The notes: a model not told the origin generated them from the sequence alone. Shown: positions 32,901 through 46,850, counted from the stretch's first letter. The stretch: 64,000 nucleotides of DNA from Hirsutella rhossiliensis (GCF_020360975.1 NW_025408676.1:1302001-1366000), one strand, 5' to 3'. Translations and numbers: made by a program.

Positions 32901-34950
32901 ATATAAATAGGACTAGCGCTCTTACTTTAGAGCTACTTACTTAAATAAAACCCTTATTTAAGAGGTCCCTTAGCGTCTTTTTTAGTATTAATAGCTCTAT
33001 ATATAATATACTATATAGCGGTCTAAATAGTATAAGTAGTTCTTACCCTTTTTTATTAATATAGAGTATAATCTTATAGTTTACCCCTAGCTTATATAAG
33101 TTAAGCTTATTTACTTCCTAGGACTTAAATAGTAGTAGGAGGTTATAAAAGCGCTTTAGTATTTACTATAATAGCTTAGAGGGCGACTTTAGCTTCTTTA
33201 TCTAAAGGGCCTTATCGATATCCGCTAAGCTAACTATATAGACCGCTATATTAGCCGCTACCCGGCCTTACCCCCGCTCTACCTATTATATAGTTCTTAT
33301 AAAGATAAAGGTAAGGATTTCTTATACTAAGTATAAAGCTTATATACTTAGTCCTATACTTATAGAACTATTATTATAGTAGACCTACTATGATATAGGC
33401 CTAAACTATAGCTTCCTTTAGTATAGAACTAAGTATAACTTTATATATAATAACTAGGGTTTCCTAAGGATTAAGGGAAATTCTAGTTAAGGGATTATAT
33501 AGGCTACGATAAGCTTATAATAACCGTCGACCTTTATAGCTAGCTATATAATACCCTTAATTACTATACCCTCTATCGCGCTTAAGGCGCCCTTTACTTA
33601 CCTTAAAGCGATCTTTTTTACTAGTACTTATATCTCTCGCGTAAGCGCCTCGTTAGCTATAGCGTAGTACTAGTAGCCCTTATCTATAAGGGTAGTAATA
33701 AGTAAGGAGTTATTAATTATAACTTATATTAAAGTAGGCTCCTCTTTTATATAGGCGGATAATTCCTCCTTCTCTCTTACTAATACTAGTAATTAAGGCT
33801 CTAAAGCCTATCTTTACTCTAGAGCTACTCTTTTTCCTTTAGGCCTAAGGGGGTAGAGTCCTCCTTATTATCTAAGGCAAGGAGCGGTTCTATCTTCGCT
33901 ACTTAAACCGCTATAGGCCGCTTAGCTAAAAAGAAAGGGCATTTTAATATAAAGTATATAGATACTCTATAATATAGGTAGCGGCCGTTAGCTTTCTTTT
34001 TCCTAATTTCCTTACTTATTACTTACTTTACCCGCTACTTAAAGTATAGGGCGGTATAAGGGGTAGTTAATAGCGTCTTTTTACCGCGTTTAGCCTAGTC
34101 TATATAAGTAGCCGATATTAAGGTATCCCTATCTATATTAATAGCTAGTTATTTATCTTATAAAAGGGCGGTAATCTTATTACTACTATATAGCGTATAC
34201 TTATAAAGCTTTTAAAAACGCGGCGTCTATTTATAGCCCTAAGCTACCTTTATTAACTAGCTTACGTACTCGCTATAGTTAGTAAGTATAATTATAAGGA
34301 TAAGTAGCTCTTATAGGGCTAGTATAATCGAATTTTATAGCTATATAAGCTTCGCGCTATCTTTTTATACTATAGTCCTTACTACTTATAAAAGCGTCTC
34401 TTTAAAATTAAGAAGGAATTCGCTAAAGGTTTATCTATCTCTCTACTTAAGGGTCTATAGCCTATCTTATACCTTCTCCTACTCCTATATATTACCGAAC
34501 GTATATATAAGGTATTAAAAGAAGTCTTATAGGTCGCGTTTACCTTTAAGGCCGCCCTTATCTTAGAATCTAAAGATCTACTATATCTAAGGCTCTAGTA
34601 GCATATAAAAGAGTAAATACTACGCTATATCGCGATAGCTATTTAAGCCTTATTTCTCGTTAGTTATAAACTTTATTTATAGCTAGCTAAGAAAGAAGTA
34701 AAAGGACTCTAGCTTACTATCCTAAGTTAGCTAAGGGAGCAGCTTCTACGTTAGTAGTATCGCCGCTATAACTAGCGTTATAGAGGTTATAAGGGTTAAA
34801 GCTAGTCTTATAGACGGCTCCCTTAGTATAGCGAGAACCTTATCCTTCTCGCTAGCTATCGCGCTTTTAATCGCTTCTAGGATAGCTACGATACTTCCTA
34901 TCTATCTAAGGAGGGGCGGAGTACTTCCTTAAAAGGGAGGCGCCCTCTTT
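29950..34950 (-). pseudogene. gypsy-A gag-pol relic
   Basis: Read on the minus strand. Gag is about 34950-33800, with a cysteine-knuckle relic near 33930-34000. RT lies at about 32980-32380 and shows LDIKQAF, a PFSLLEAPATFQ-like stretch and YIDNILIY (from YIDDILIY) near 32600-32560. A Ty3/gypsy RT to RNase H order then runs left, with integrase at about 31900-30500. All frames are interrupted by RIP stops. The protease and the Gag/Pol boundary cannot be placed. Confidence 0.78.
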
Positions 34951-34990
34951 AGAGAGATATCTATTAAATCTATTAGTTAATAGCTTATAC

Positions 34991-35176
34991 TATTATAAAG
35001 TAAGCAGAGGTATAAGTATAGGTACTATCTATAGGATAATATTAATAAGCTATATAAAGCTCTCTTATATATAGCTAGCCTATATATATATATATAGGAT
35101 CTAGCCCTTTATACGTAACTATATAGCTTAGGCTATAGCTTAAGCCTATAACCTATAATAGTTAAAGACTCTTATA
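34991..35176 (-). repeat. gypsy-A 5' LTR (right)
   Basis: 186 bp, aligned with 28228-28415. Followed on the plus strand by the target duplication GTAAT and the rest of the copia-1-family LTR. Confidence 0.88.
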
Positions 35177-35499
35177 GTAATAGCTTTTTATAAAGGTAGT
35201 AAAAGATAAGATAGATATATTAGTAATAGCTAGAAAGGAAGGGAAAAACTAGTAAAAAGCTTAGTAGTTAAAAAGAGATTAATAGCTTCTTTAAGTAAGA
35301 TCTTTTTTATTAATTAAGATACTAAATAAGTATAAAGATAATAATATCTTATAATATAATTTTTATAGAAAACTTATTATAAAACTAATATATACTTATA
35401 ATAAGTATATATTATAACTAAAATACTAACTAATACTAAGAATTAATTTAATAGTATTAATTACCTTTAATAATAATACTATACTAAGGCTAAGGGGTA

Positions 35500-37050
35500 G
35501 GTAAATATAATAGCGGCCCTTAATATACTAAGCTTAATTAAAGTATATAGCGTAAAGAGACGCTACTTAAATTTATATACCTTAATAAAGTAAGTTAATA
35601 AACTTAAAGTAGTAATATAATACTAGCTTAAGCGCTAAGTAACCTTATAAAAAAGTAGTATATAATAAACTTATAAGCTTTATCTTAAGCGTATAGTTTA
35701 ATAAGGTATAAGTAGTAGTTAAATAGCTTTTTAAGGTAAAGAGCTATATTAATAGCGCGTTATTAATAGTACTTTATATAGATAAGAGCTTTAAGATAAT
35801 AATCTAAAATATTATTAAGGAGGTAGTTAAGAAAGAACTTTACTTAGGTATCGCTTTAAGCCTAGGGGGCCTTAAGTAAACCTAGGCCGCGGTTATAGCT
35901 AAAACTAAGGGACTAACTTAATATAAAGCTATAGTAAAATAGGTCTTACCGCGCTATAAATATAAGATTATTATAGTCTTTATAAAAGCACCGCTTAAAA
36001 TCCTAAGCCGCGAACTAAAGGATATAATAAAGGCGGTAAATATAGCCTTAAAAGCTATAAGCGCTATAGTAACAAGGCGCTTTTAAAGTAAAGATATCGC
36101 GGTTATATTTAATACTATAGCGAGAGCCTATTAAAGGAACTAAGGCTAGGTTAAGGCTATATTTAAACTAAAGGCTATAATTACCCGCTATATATATATA
36201 GTAGTTACTAAGAATATCCCTTTAAAGGTAGTAATAGTAAATAAGGAGCGATTACTTTATAAGATTATAAAGGTAAATAAAGTTAAGGTCTTTTAAGCCT
36301 AAGCGCTATACCTTTAATTTAAGATATTAATAGTAATAACTATACTTATTAAGGTTAGTAGCTTAAAGGAGGCTAATAAGCTTTATAACCTAAGCTTAGT
36401 CCTTAAAGTATAAATCTTTTAATATAAACCCTATAATAAGTTAGTCTAACTATAAAGATACTATAATTATTATAGATATAGCTATATTACTAAGTAGTAT
36501 ATATCGATATAACTTTATAGCTAATATAAAAGTATAGTATATAATAAAGGTAAGGATAAATATAAAGCTAAGAAGGGTAAAATCCCTTATAACTATATCT
36601 TATATTAAGGGGACTACTTATTATAAACCTAGACCTACCTTATAGCGAATAAAGCCTAGGAAAAAGTAAGGGAAAACTACTTATAATAACCTTAACTATT
36701 TATAAATACTTAGATATACGCTAAGTAATAGGTGCTCCCTACTATTAAAACCTAAGGCGCTCTTAAATTAACTATAGTTTAAAAGTAAGGACTAAGTAAA
36801 CCGCGCTAAGATAAGAGGTTAAGCTTAAGATACCCGCCGGCTAGTAAGGCTAAGGAAGCTAAACTAAGTATAAATAATATTTATAGGTATAGTAAAAAAT
36901 AAAGCGCTAAGAGATAATATAGCTCCCTCCTTATATAAATAACCCCTTTTACCTTAACCCTACTTATATATAACTAAAAGTACTATTCTAAAATATATAA
37001 AAGAGATATAAGCTAGCTTAGTTAGCGCTTTACTATTAAGCTAGCTTTAA
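35500..37050 (+). pseudogene. LINE-C ORF1 (gag-like) relic
   Basis: This part has many stops, but near 36540-36620 a frame reads KAKKGKIPYNYILY followed by a stop and GDY. That resembles a Cys-Cys-His-Cys knuckle in which Cys and His codons were turned into Tyr by RIP, as is typical of LINE ORF1 nucleic-acid-binding ends. The start cannot be given. Confidence 0.6.
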
Positions 37051-37089
37051 CTTAATAGTATTATAGGAAGTAAAAGCTATACTAAAAAG

Positions 37090-40000
37090 TAGCTCCCCCC
37101 TTTTTAAAGTAGCGCCTTATAGCTTAGTCTATAAAGAAGGGAGGTACGTACTATATATATATAAAAGGCTTAGGCTAAGGACTTAGTTACCTTAGTCTAA
37201 ACTAAACTAAAGTAAGGTAATTTTTAAGGATAGTACTAAACTATAAGCGATTTACTTACTACTAAGGGCTATAAGGGCTAGAGCATTATATAACCTAAGT
37301 ATAATTAAACTAAAGTACCTTATAATAATAGTAAGGGACTTTAATATTTATTACTTACTTTAGGATAAATATAATAAAACCTTAGATAGCGTAATATAAC
37401 TTATATAAAAGGCGATAAGACTATAACTTAAACTTACTACCTTAAAAAGGAAGTATATAAGATTTTTCTATAGTTAAAGAGATAGTACTATCGACTTAGC
37501 TTAAGGGACGCTAAAGACTAAGATATAGTATACTAAGCTTAACCTAAACCTAACTAGGTTAAACTATATCCCTTAGACTATTATAATATAAGTTAATACT
37601 TAAGCCTAAGTACCTAAACTAGCCTTAAGATAAAAAGAAGTAAAAGTAAAGCTAGTTAAAGCTAAGACTATATCTTAGCTAAGACTATACTAGCTAATAC
37701 TTTAAACGCCTAAGGATATTAACTAAGACCTAAACTATATTTTTACTACTTTAATATAAATCGCGATAGCTATAGTTCCGCTTTAAAGGTAAGTATTACT
37801 TAAGGGTAATATATAGTTTACCTTAAAGGTAAGAAGGGTAACGAGGGAGGCTAAAAAGGTAAAGAGGAAGTATAGGTAAAAAAGAAGTAAGGTAAACTAA
37901 GAAGACTTATATAAAGCGTCTATAGCTTAAAAGTAGACTATTTAAAAAGTAAGGAGGGCTTATTAGCGCGAGTTCTTAAAGGAATTTAGCGCTAATAATA
38001 CTAAGCTTTAAAATATAAAGAGGTAAGCTAGACTTTATAATAAGCTATTACTAAAACTAACTTATATCTTACTATTAATTAAAGAAGGTAAAGATAGACT
38101 AATAGAAACCTTTAAAAGGAAGTCTTAGATATTAACTACTAAGTTCTTCTTATTAAAAGCTAGTATAACTTAAAAGCTACCTTAGCTTATAGCTAATACG
38201 ACCTTTATAGTTAACTAATAAATCTAGCTAGCTAATATTATAGTAGCGCTAAGTAAAATAGTAAGCTAGAAAGTAATAGGTCTAAATAGTATCTTTTTAA
38301 GGTTATTAAGAAGTATAGCTTAGCCTTAGTTTAGCGACTAACTATAATCTTTAACGCCTATACCTAACTCTTCTATTTCCTAGGTTAGTTTTATAGCGTA
38401 AATATAATAGTTATTTAAAAGCTAGGTAAGAAGCTAGAAGCTTACTATATAGTAAGGGGATAAAGACTAATTTCCCTTCTACCTATAGTAAGAAAAGTAC
38501 TTAAGTAGATACTAGCTTAAAGGATCGTAAGAGTAGTAAAAGTAAATAGTATCTTATTAAATAGATAAAGAAAGAATAAAAAAGAACGCTTTATAAAGGC
38601 AGCGATCTTATTAATAATAAAACTAATATACGCGACCTAGACTTAAAAGGGTATTATATTATTCTTATAGCTAAATATTAAGGGCGTATTTAATATAATT
38701 AACTATAATAAGCTTATAAGGGAACTAAAGCTTAAGAGATACCTTAGATAGCTTATAAGCTTAATATAAAGCTTTATAAGTAATAAAAGATCGACCTTTT
38801 ACTTTAATAAAAAGACTTTAAAGCTAACTTAAGTATTAATAATAGTCCTTTAAAGCTCCCTTTTATCCTTAATCTTTTTTTATACTATATAACCCCTTTA
38901 TATAAAAGGCTTAGTATAATATATAGTATTTATACTATTAGCTTCGCTACTAATATAAATATAGTTAATATTAAACTTAATAAGGCTATTATAATAATAT
39001 ACTTAAAAGAAGCCTAAAAGGTATATATAAAGTAAGTAACTAAGTTTATAGTTACTTTTAAACTATTAAAAAGTAAGTTAATATACTTTATATAAAAGAG
39101 ATAAGTAATAATAATACTAGTTTACCTTAAAGCTAATATAGTAACTTTAGTTTAAGAAGCTTACTTATTAAAGGTTTAAGTATATTAGAAATTATATTAA
39201 AAGGTATACTTAAAATAGCTTTAAGTAAAGAAAAAGTACTAAACTATAGCCTTAACTAAGCTTATAGCGTTTATATAGGGCTATACCTTACTATATATTA
39301 AAGAAGTTTATAGTAAGGTAATCTAGTCCTTAATCTCTTATATTATAGTTATATTTTATAAGATAATACTTATAAAAGGGAAACTATATAAGATTATATA
39401 AAACCTAGTATAAAACTAGTTAGCTTACCTTTAAGTAGTAATAAGCGCTTATTACGTAACTTTAGTTTATTAAGTTAAAGTAAAAGTATAAGTATCTTTA
39501 ATTAACCTTTACTTAAACTAAAAAATAATAAATACCCTTTAAAAGCTAAAGGACTTAAAGCTCTTAAGCTAAATCTAATATACGTTTAATATAGTTATAA
39601 GTATACTTAAAAGAAGGTAACGCTAAAAAAAAAGTAAGCCTTTAATAGCGCTACCTTTAAGTAAGCCCCCCCTTATAAAGGAGATAAGAAGGGTTTAAGG
39701 CTAGATAGGATTAAACGACCTTTTAAATAAAGCTAAGTTACTTAAAAGGCTAAATAAGGAATAGGCCGCTTAATAAAATACTAAGGAAAACGTAATTTAA
39801 TAATACTAAACAACTTTTTATCTTATTAACTTCTTACTATAGTTTAATAAAGTAATAACGCTAGACTATTATAAGAGCCTCCTTAAGTATATTAGTATAG
39901 TAATTACTTAAATATATATAAGAAAGATTAAGCTTAATAACTTCCTCTTTAATTAATAGGTCCTTAGTATAGTCTTATTAATATATACTTATAGATAAAA

Positions 40001-41600
40001 ATAAGATACTATTTACTATATAATAATTAACTATTTATTAATAGTAAGGGTAAGGGAGTCCCTTTTAATATAAGCCTAAGATATAAGTAATATAAAAGTA
40101 AGCCTTTAAAGGAAAAAGATAGTAGCGCTATTAATATAATAGTTCTTTTACTTAAGTAAGCTTTATTAGTTTAACTTAGCTTAAAAGCTATATATAGATA
40201 TATAAGATAATAAGACTAGGGTTATACTAATAATAAAGCGGCCTTAACTAAGACTACCTTAATTAACTACTTCTCTTATTAAAGTAATATAAGAAAGAGA
40301 GAGGACTTATAATAATAAGACTATAGTATTAGCTAAACTAAACTTAAACTAAGGTATAAACCTTACCGCTTAAACTATAAACTAAATAAAACTAAGGAGA
40401 CTTAACTAAGCTAACCTTAATAGCTATTAAAGGAAACTTACTATAAAAAGACTATAAATAAATAAGACTTAACCTAAAACTAAATTAAGATAAAGCTAAT
40501 AACTAGCTCTTAAACTATAACCTTAGCTTAACTTATTAATAGTAACGTTTACTTTACTATTATAATAAGAATAATAAGACCTTCTTAAAGTAGTATATAA
40601 GGTATAAGAAAAAGTAACTTAAGACTTATAAGGAGTATAAGGACTACTATTACTATAAAAAGCTTAATAATAGTTAGCTAAGCTTAACTTTAAACTTAAA
40701 CTAAAGCTAGTTTAAATAGCTAACTTATAAGATAAAGTAATAATTAAGGACTATACTAAAGTAAGACCTATACTAATAGTAGTATAGAGGCGGTCGCTAT
40801 AGCTTATATTATAACTATAAATCTAATTAAGGTTAAGACTAATAATAATCTTAGCTAAGACCGAACTATAATAACTATAAAAACGCTATTAAATAAAGTT
40901 AAGAGTATTAATAAAGTTAATAAGTAATATAAGATAAGGACGCTTTAAGGTAGGTTTAGTAATAAGAAATCTACTAAGCTATAGCTTAATATTAAAGCTA
41001 ATTAAAGGGGATATAATAGGATTTTAAACTAACTTTAAGATAATTATAAGTATAAAAATAATAGTAGACCCCTTAGCCTTAGTATTAAATAAGGCCTTAA
41101 ACGTAATAAGTACCTTACTTTTACCCTTACCCTTCCTCTTTTTAAAGGAGGCTAGACTAAGCTTAGTATAATTATTACTATTATCCTTACTATTATAGTT
41201 ATTACTAGTAATAAAATAGAAATAGTTAGTAAGATTATTAACTATTATAAGGGTCTTTTAAGTAACTAAGAGTAACTTAAGCTTAACTTAAGCTAAGGTC
41301 TTAATAGTATTACTAAACTTACTTAGGTATTTCTTTAAGAACTTATATATATAATAAGTATTATTTATAAAATAAGTAAAAGCTATAGTAAGCGTTTTAA
41401 TATTCTTAGCTACTATAGCTAAACTAAGGGTAGACTTATTTAACGCGCCCTTACTTTTAGCGGTAAGGGCTTATTACTTAGCGTAAATATAAGTCTTTAA
41501 AGTAGTATAGTAAAAGCACTCTTATACTAAACCCTTAATAAGAAAGAGATAGTTAACCTTAGACTAAGCTTAATAAAGAGTATATATAGCCTCTTTACCC
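37090..41600 (+). pseudogene. LINE-C ORF2 relic: endonuclease, reverse transcriptase
   Basis: At 37331-37375 a frame reads VRDFNIYYLL, matching the GDFNxHH catalytic motif of LINE apurinic-type endonucleases with His changed to Tyr. About 37484-37500 reads DSTIDLA, the conserved STIDL motif of the same domain. The same two motifs appear in the copy at 50725-50900. RT and perhaps RNase H should follow (about 38000-40000), but I could not fix their motifs. RIP stops occur throughout. Confidence 0.65.
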
Positions 41601-42716
41601 TTAAAGGTAATCTAAATATAGATTAGCACTAATCTTAAACTATACTATAGTAAAATAAATATATTTACTTAGTTATATAATTAGTTAAAGTTAGTATAAG
41701 CAATATATACTTTAGCTTTTATAGCTATTAAAGTTAGTAAAAGTATTAAAGGTAAGACTAACCTAGGATATATCTAAGACTATTACTTATAAAACTAGTT
41801 TTAATAGCTAGTAAAGGACTTATACGTAAGCTTATTAGTAAGGCGCTTAATATATATAAAATATAAGATAGAGCGCTTTAAACTTACTATAGTAGCGACC
41901 TTTTTATAAGAAAGGGGCTTAAGAAAGGGCGAGCTATTACTACCTAAGTTAGCTTCTTAGTTAAATATTATAAAATAAAGTTAAGAGTTTTAAGTATAGT
42001 ACTAGCGAGACCTAAGGATAAGGAAACGAGATATATAGGATTCTAAGCCTATATAAAGGATAATAAAAAGAGAGGTAAGAGGAGGAAGTAAGAATAAAAC
42101 TATAAGGGGAGGGTAGGTATATATATATATAAGCTAGGCGCGCGTAATTAGTAACTATATAATAGATAGTAAATATAGACCGCTACGCCCTTAATTAGGA
42201 AGTTATATAGCTAAATAAGAACCGATTTTTAATTAATAGAGCTAGCTAATTAAGTTTCGATTAGCCGGCCTTACTTAGAAGCGACCTATACTAGCGCTTA
42301 GCTTAGTAACTAAATATTACTAGCCTTACTAACTAACTAACCGATAAGCTAACGTAATTATAGCTATATAGTAGTAGCGCGGGAGCTATAAAGAATAAAA
42401 GCGCTTATAAGTTAAGCCCTTAAAGTAAGACTACTACCTATAACCCTAAGCTTAGGTAAGTAAGCTTAAGCTATAGCCGCTTAAGATAAAAGCGGCTATA
42501 GCTTAAGAGGGCTTATACTAAAATATAAATATATAAGAGGAGCCTATAGTAGCTAGCGTAAATTTCCTATATACTACTACTAAGACCTTATTTAAAGTAG
42601 ACCTATACTAAAAAAAAGGAGGGTTTTCCTTTAAGTACTTTAGTTTTTCCTTCTTATTTAATATTAAAGTTCTAAATACTTTTAGCTAGGTCCTTAATAT
42701 AATCTTAATAATAATA

Positions 42717-44623
42717 TTTATAATACTATATTAACTATAAATAAAATAATTAAGTTAAATAGCTACTAATAGTATAACTAGCTTATAATAGCTTAGTTAT
42801 AAAAATAACTAAGCTCTTACTAGTATATACTAATTATAAATATAACCTAAAAGTATTTAAGGTTACTTAATAAGAACTATAAGTAAAATAAGCGATACTA
42901 TAAGTAGATTACCTATAAGAATTATATAAAGAAATATAATAAGAACTTTAATTTATTAAAGAATAAATATCTACTTATTATAATTAAAAAAGATTATAAG
43001 GACTAATCTTTTAAAAAGGAAATATAGTTTACCTTATATAATAAAATATTAAAATAAAATAGCTAAGTAATAAATTAGATTTTAAGAAACTTAAACTATT
43101 TAAGGTTAAGAAAACTATTTTAAAAGTTAACTATAAACTTTTACTACTAATAATAATATAAATATACTAAATATTTTATTATTTTATTATTAAAACTAAT
43201 ACTATAAAATACTAAATTATAAGAGAAAATTAAACTTAATAACGATTAAGAATATAAAGCTAAATAAATACTAGATATAAGAAAATAAGGTTAGTAATAA
43301 GAATACCTTATTAAATAAAAAGGATATAAATTAAAGGAATATACTTAGGAACTATTTAAGTACTTAACTTACTATAGTTCTTTACTTTAATAGTTTTATT
43401 AAGTAAACCCTTACTTAAAAATATAGGGTTACTAAGAATAGTATCTTAGTTTAGTATATCTAAGGTACTAAATAATTAAACCTTATTAATAGTAATAGTT
43501 TCTTTATTTAATAAATAAACTAATTTATTTTAAAAAGAATATATTATACTATCTTCTTTATTAATAGCTTATATACCTTACTAAAATAACTTACTACTTT
43601 AGCTTTTTAGGAAACGCTTTTATTTCTTAATTTAAGCTAAGTAAGCTATTACTTTCTTTAAAACTTTTTTTACTTTTTATTTATTTAAATTAATCTCTTA
43701 CTATTAATTTATAATATAATAAACTAAAAAAAAAGAATATTAGTAAAAAGAATAATAAGAAAGGAAAGGGATAAAATAAATAAGCTAATATTATATTATA
43801 ACTATTATAAGAATAACCTATAAGAGTATATTTAAAATACTAATTAAAACGCTTACTAACTTAATAAGTTAAGCTTAACTAAAAATAATAAAAGTAAGGT
43901 ATAACTTTAATACTATAAATCTTAGTTTAAGATACTAGCTTTAATTATTAATATAATTTATTAGAATTATAAGAATAAGATTTTTAAATATAATTAAATA
44001 TATTATAAATAGTATATCTTAAAAGAATATAGAAATAAGGAATAATATACTTATATATAATATAATAAAGGTATATTTATATATAGCGGCTAAGGTAGTA
44101 AGTCTTAAAAGTAAGACTAAAAAGAAAGGAGGTATTTTATTATAACTATAGTTTAGTAAACTATAAGAACTAGTATATATTATAAGGATATATAATATAA
44201 GGAGTAAGGAATATTAAATAGACTAATAAGCTAATTAAGTTTAAAGTAATAAGTTACTTTAGCGCTTTAATACTTTATAGCTAAGATTATAAGATTGCTT
44301 TAATACTTTAGCGCTCTTAAGTAATAAGATTACTTAGTACTTTTAGCAATCTAAGAAAGCTCTTAAGATATATAAAAAAGGAATAAAATACTCCTTTAAA
44401 TAAATAGCTTAATAGCTTTTAATATATTATAATTATAATAATCTTTATTATAATCTTATCTTTAATTTTAATTACTTAATTACTTAGTTATAGTCTATAG
44501 TCTATAACCTTTAACTTATTACTAATATAATATACTTATTATTACTTAAACTATACTCTATTATATCTATTAATATAAACCCCTTAATAGGTTTATCTTT
44601 TAAGAATAATACTAATTATTATA
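42717..44623 (+). mobile_element. gypsy-B-related 3' fragment
   Basis: Matches gypsy-B from about 59080 on. It includes a chromodomain relic at about 43303-43395 (YLIK-stop-KGYKLKE). A purine tract (AAAAAGAAAGGAGG) at 44119-44132 leads into an LTR at 44133-44623 (491 bp). The right half of this LTR matches gypsy-B's LTR, but the left half differs. The 5' end is missing, and its right neighbour is LINE-C. Confidence 0.75.
44133..44623 (+). repeat. 3' LTR of the gypsy-B-related fragment
   Basis: Starts TATTTTATTATAAC after the purine tract and ends AATTATTATA. The 3' half follows 53350-53575 (CTTTTAATATATTATAATTAT and AATAGGTTTATC), while the 5' half is unlike the gypsy-B LTR. Confidence 0.65.
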
Positions 44624-46850
44624 CTTAAAGCTAACTTAAGTATTAATAAAAGTCTTTTAAAGCTCCCTTTTATCTTTAATTTTATTTTTATACTATATAA
44701 CCCCTTTATATAAAAAGCTTAGTATAATATATAGTATTTATACTATTAGCTTTACTAATAATATAAATATAGTTAGTATTAAACTTAATAAAGCTATTAT
44801 AATAATATACTTAAAGGAAGCTTAAAAAGTATAAATAAAGTAAGCGACTAAGTTTATAGTTACTTTTAAACTATTAAAGAGTAAGTTAATATACTTTATA
44901 TAAAAGAAATAAGTAATAACTATATTAGTTTACTTTAAAGCTAATATAGTAACTTTAATTTAAAAGGCTTACTTACTAAGGGTTTAGGTATACTAAAAAT
45001 TATATTAAAAGGTATACTTAAAATAGCTTTAAGTAAAGATAAAGTACTAAACTATAGCTTTAACTAAGTTTATAGCGTTTATATAAAGCTATACCTTACT
45101 ATACGCTAAGGAAGTCTATAATAAGGTAATTTAGTCTTTAATCTCTTATACTATAGTTATATTTTATAAGATAATACCTATAAAAGGGAAACTATATAAG
45201 ATTATATAGGACCTAGTATAAGACTAGTTAGCTTACTTTTAAGTAATAATAAGCGCTTACTATATAACTTTAATTTATTAAGTTAAAGTAAAAGTATAGG
45301 TACCTTTAATCGACCTATACCTAAACTAAAGAATAATAAATACCTTTTAAAGGCTAAAGGACTTAAGGCTCTTAAGCTAAATCTAATATATATTTAATAT
45401 AGTTATAAGTATACGTAAAAGAAAGTAATACTAAAGAAAGAGTAGGCTTTTAGCGGCGCTACCTTTAAGTAAGCCCCCCTTTATAAAGGAGATAAGGGAG
45501 GTCTAAAGCTAGATAGGATTAAATAACCTCTTAAATAAAGCTAAGTTTCTTAAAAGGCTAAATAAAAAATAGGCTACTTAATAAAACGCTAAGGAAAAGA
45601 TAATTTAATAATACTAAACTACCTTTTACTTTATTAGCTTCTTATTTTAGTTTAATAAAGTAATAATACTAAACTATTATAAAGGCCTCCTTAAGTATAT
45701 TAATATAGTAATTACTTAAATATATATAAGAAAGATCGGGCTTAATAACTTCCTTTATAATTAATAAGTCTTAGTAAGATAAGGTTACTTACTTAGTAAT
45801 AAGACTAGTTAAAGTTAATATAAGTAATATATACTTTAGCTTTTATAGTTAGTAAAGTTAGTAAAAAAGTATTAAAATTAAGACTAACCTAAGATAAAAC
45901 TAAGACTAATACTTATAAGACTAGTTTTAATAACTAGTAAAAGACTTATAAGTAAGCTTATTAATAAGGCGCTTAATATATATAAAATATAAGATAAAGC
46001 GCTTTAATCTTACTATAGTAGTAACTTTCTTATATAAAAGAGGTTTTAAAGGAAGCGAGCTATTACTACCTAAGTTAGCTTCTTAGTTAAATATAGTAAT
46101 ATAATAGTAAACGAACTAAATATAGTACTAAGAAGACCTAAGGATATAGAAATAATATAAGTAAGAAATTATAGCCTATAAAGAAGATAATAAATAAAGA
46201 GGTAGGAGGAGGTAAGAATAAAACTAAGGGGGAAGGGTAGGTATATATATATATAAGCTAAGCGTATATAATTAGTAACTATATAATAAACGGTAAATAT
46301 AGACCGCTACGCCCTTAATTAAAAGGTTTTATAGCTAGATAAAAACTAATTTTTAATTAATAAAGCTAGCTAACTAAGTTTTAATTAGCTAGCCTTACTT
46401 AAGAGTAACTTATACTAGCGCCTAGCTTAGTAATTAAATATTACTTACCCTACTAACTAACTAATTAATAAGCTAATATAATTATAGTTATATAGTAATA
46501 GTATAAGAGCTATAAAGAATAAAGGCGCTTATAAGTTTAGCCTTTAAAGTAAAACTACTACTTATAACTCTAAGCTTAGGCTAGTAAGCTTAAGTTATAG
46601 CCGCTTAAAATAAAAGTAGCTAGAGCTTAAAAGAGCTTATATTAAAATATAAATATATAAGAGAAGCTTATAATAGCTAATATAAGTTTCTTATATACTA
46701 CTACTAAGACCTTATTTAAGGCGGACCTATACTAAAAGAGAAAAGGGGTTTCCCTTAAGTACTTTAGTTTTTCCTTTTTATTTAATATTAAAGTTTTAAA
46801 TACTTATAGCTAGGTCTTTAATATAATCTTAATAATAATAATAATAATAT
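44624..46850 (+). mobile_element. LINE-C 3' part, copy 4 (with internal deletion)
   Basis: Begins at the equivalent of about 38815 in the longest copy (GCTAACTTAAGTATTAATAA) and follows it to about 39960. It then jumps at about 45775 to the region equivalent to about 41650, and ends in a (TAA)n tail at about 46829-46850. RIP-mutated. Confidence 0.75.

Larger units (their letters stand above)
28228..35176 (-). mobile_element. Ty3/gypsy retrotransposon gypsy-A, complete but RIP-mutated
   Basis: LTRs are 28228-28415 (188 bp) and 34991-35176 (186 bp). The target duplication GTAAT is at 28223-28227 and 35177-35181. The element runs on the minus strand: a purine tract (TAAAAGAAGG on the minus strand) lies beside the left LTR at 28421-28430, and RT residues read right to left. 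Inserted into a copia-1-family LTR. An extra 1.5-kb region lies between pol and the left LTR. No intact frame. Confidence 0.9.
28083..35345 (+). repeat. Partial copia-1-family LTR, interrupted by gypsy-A
   Basis: 28083-28222 matches the first part of the copia-1 LTR, and 35182-35345 the middle (AAAAAGCTTAGTAG, TTCTTTATTAATTAAG-like). The end of the LTR is missing. Gypsy-A lies between, with its 5-bp target duplicated. Confidence 0.75.
35368..42716 (+). mobile_element. Non-LTR retrotransposon LINE-C, longest copy, RIP-mutated
   Basis: About 7.35 kb. It begins AACTTATTATAAAACTAATA and ends in a TAATAATAAT tail, with no LTR or terminal inverted repeats. Two coding regions are recognisable: ORF1 with a nucleocapsid-type motif, and ORF2 with an apurinic-type endonuclease. 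At least five other copies in the window are pieces of the same family (14724, 18735, 26982, 44624, 48762). Their sharing of ends confirms the boundaries. The structure resembles Tad/I-type fungal elements; the clade is not proved. Confidence 0.85.
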
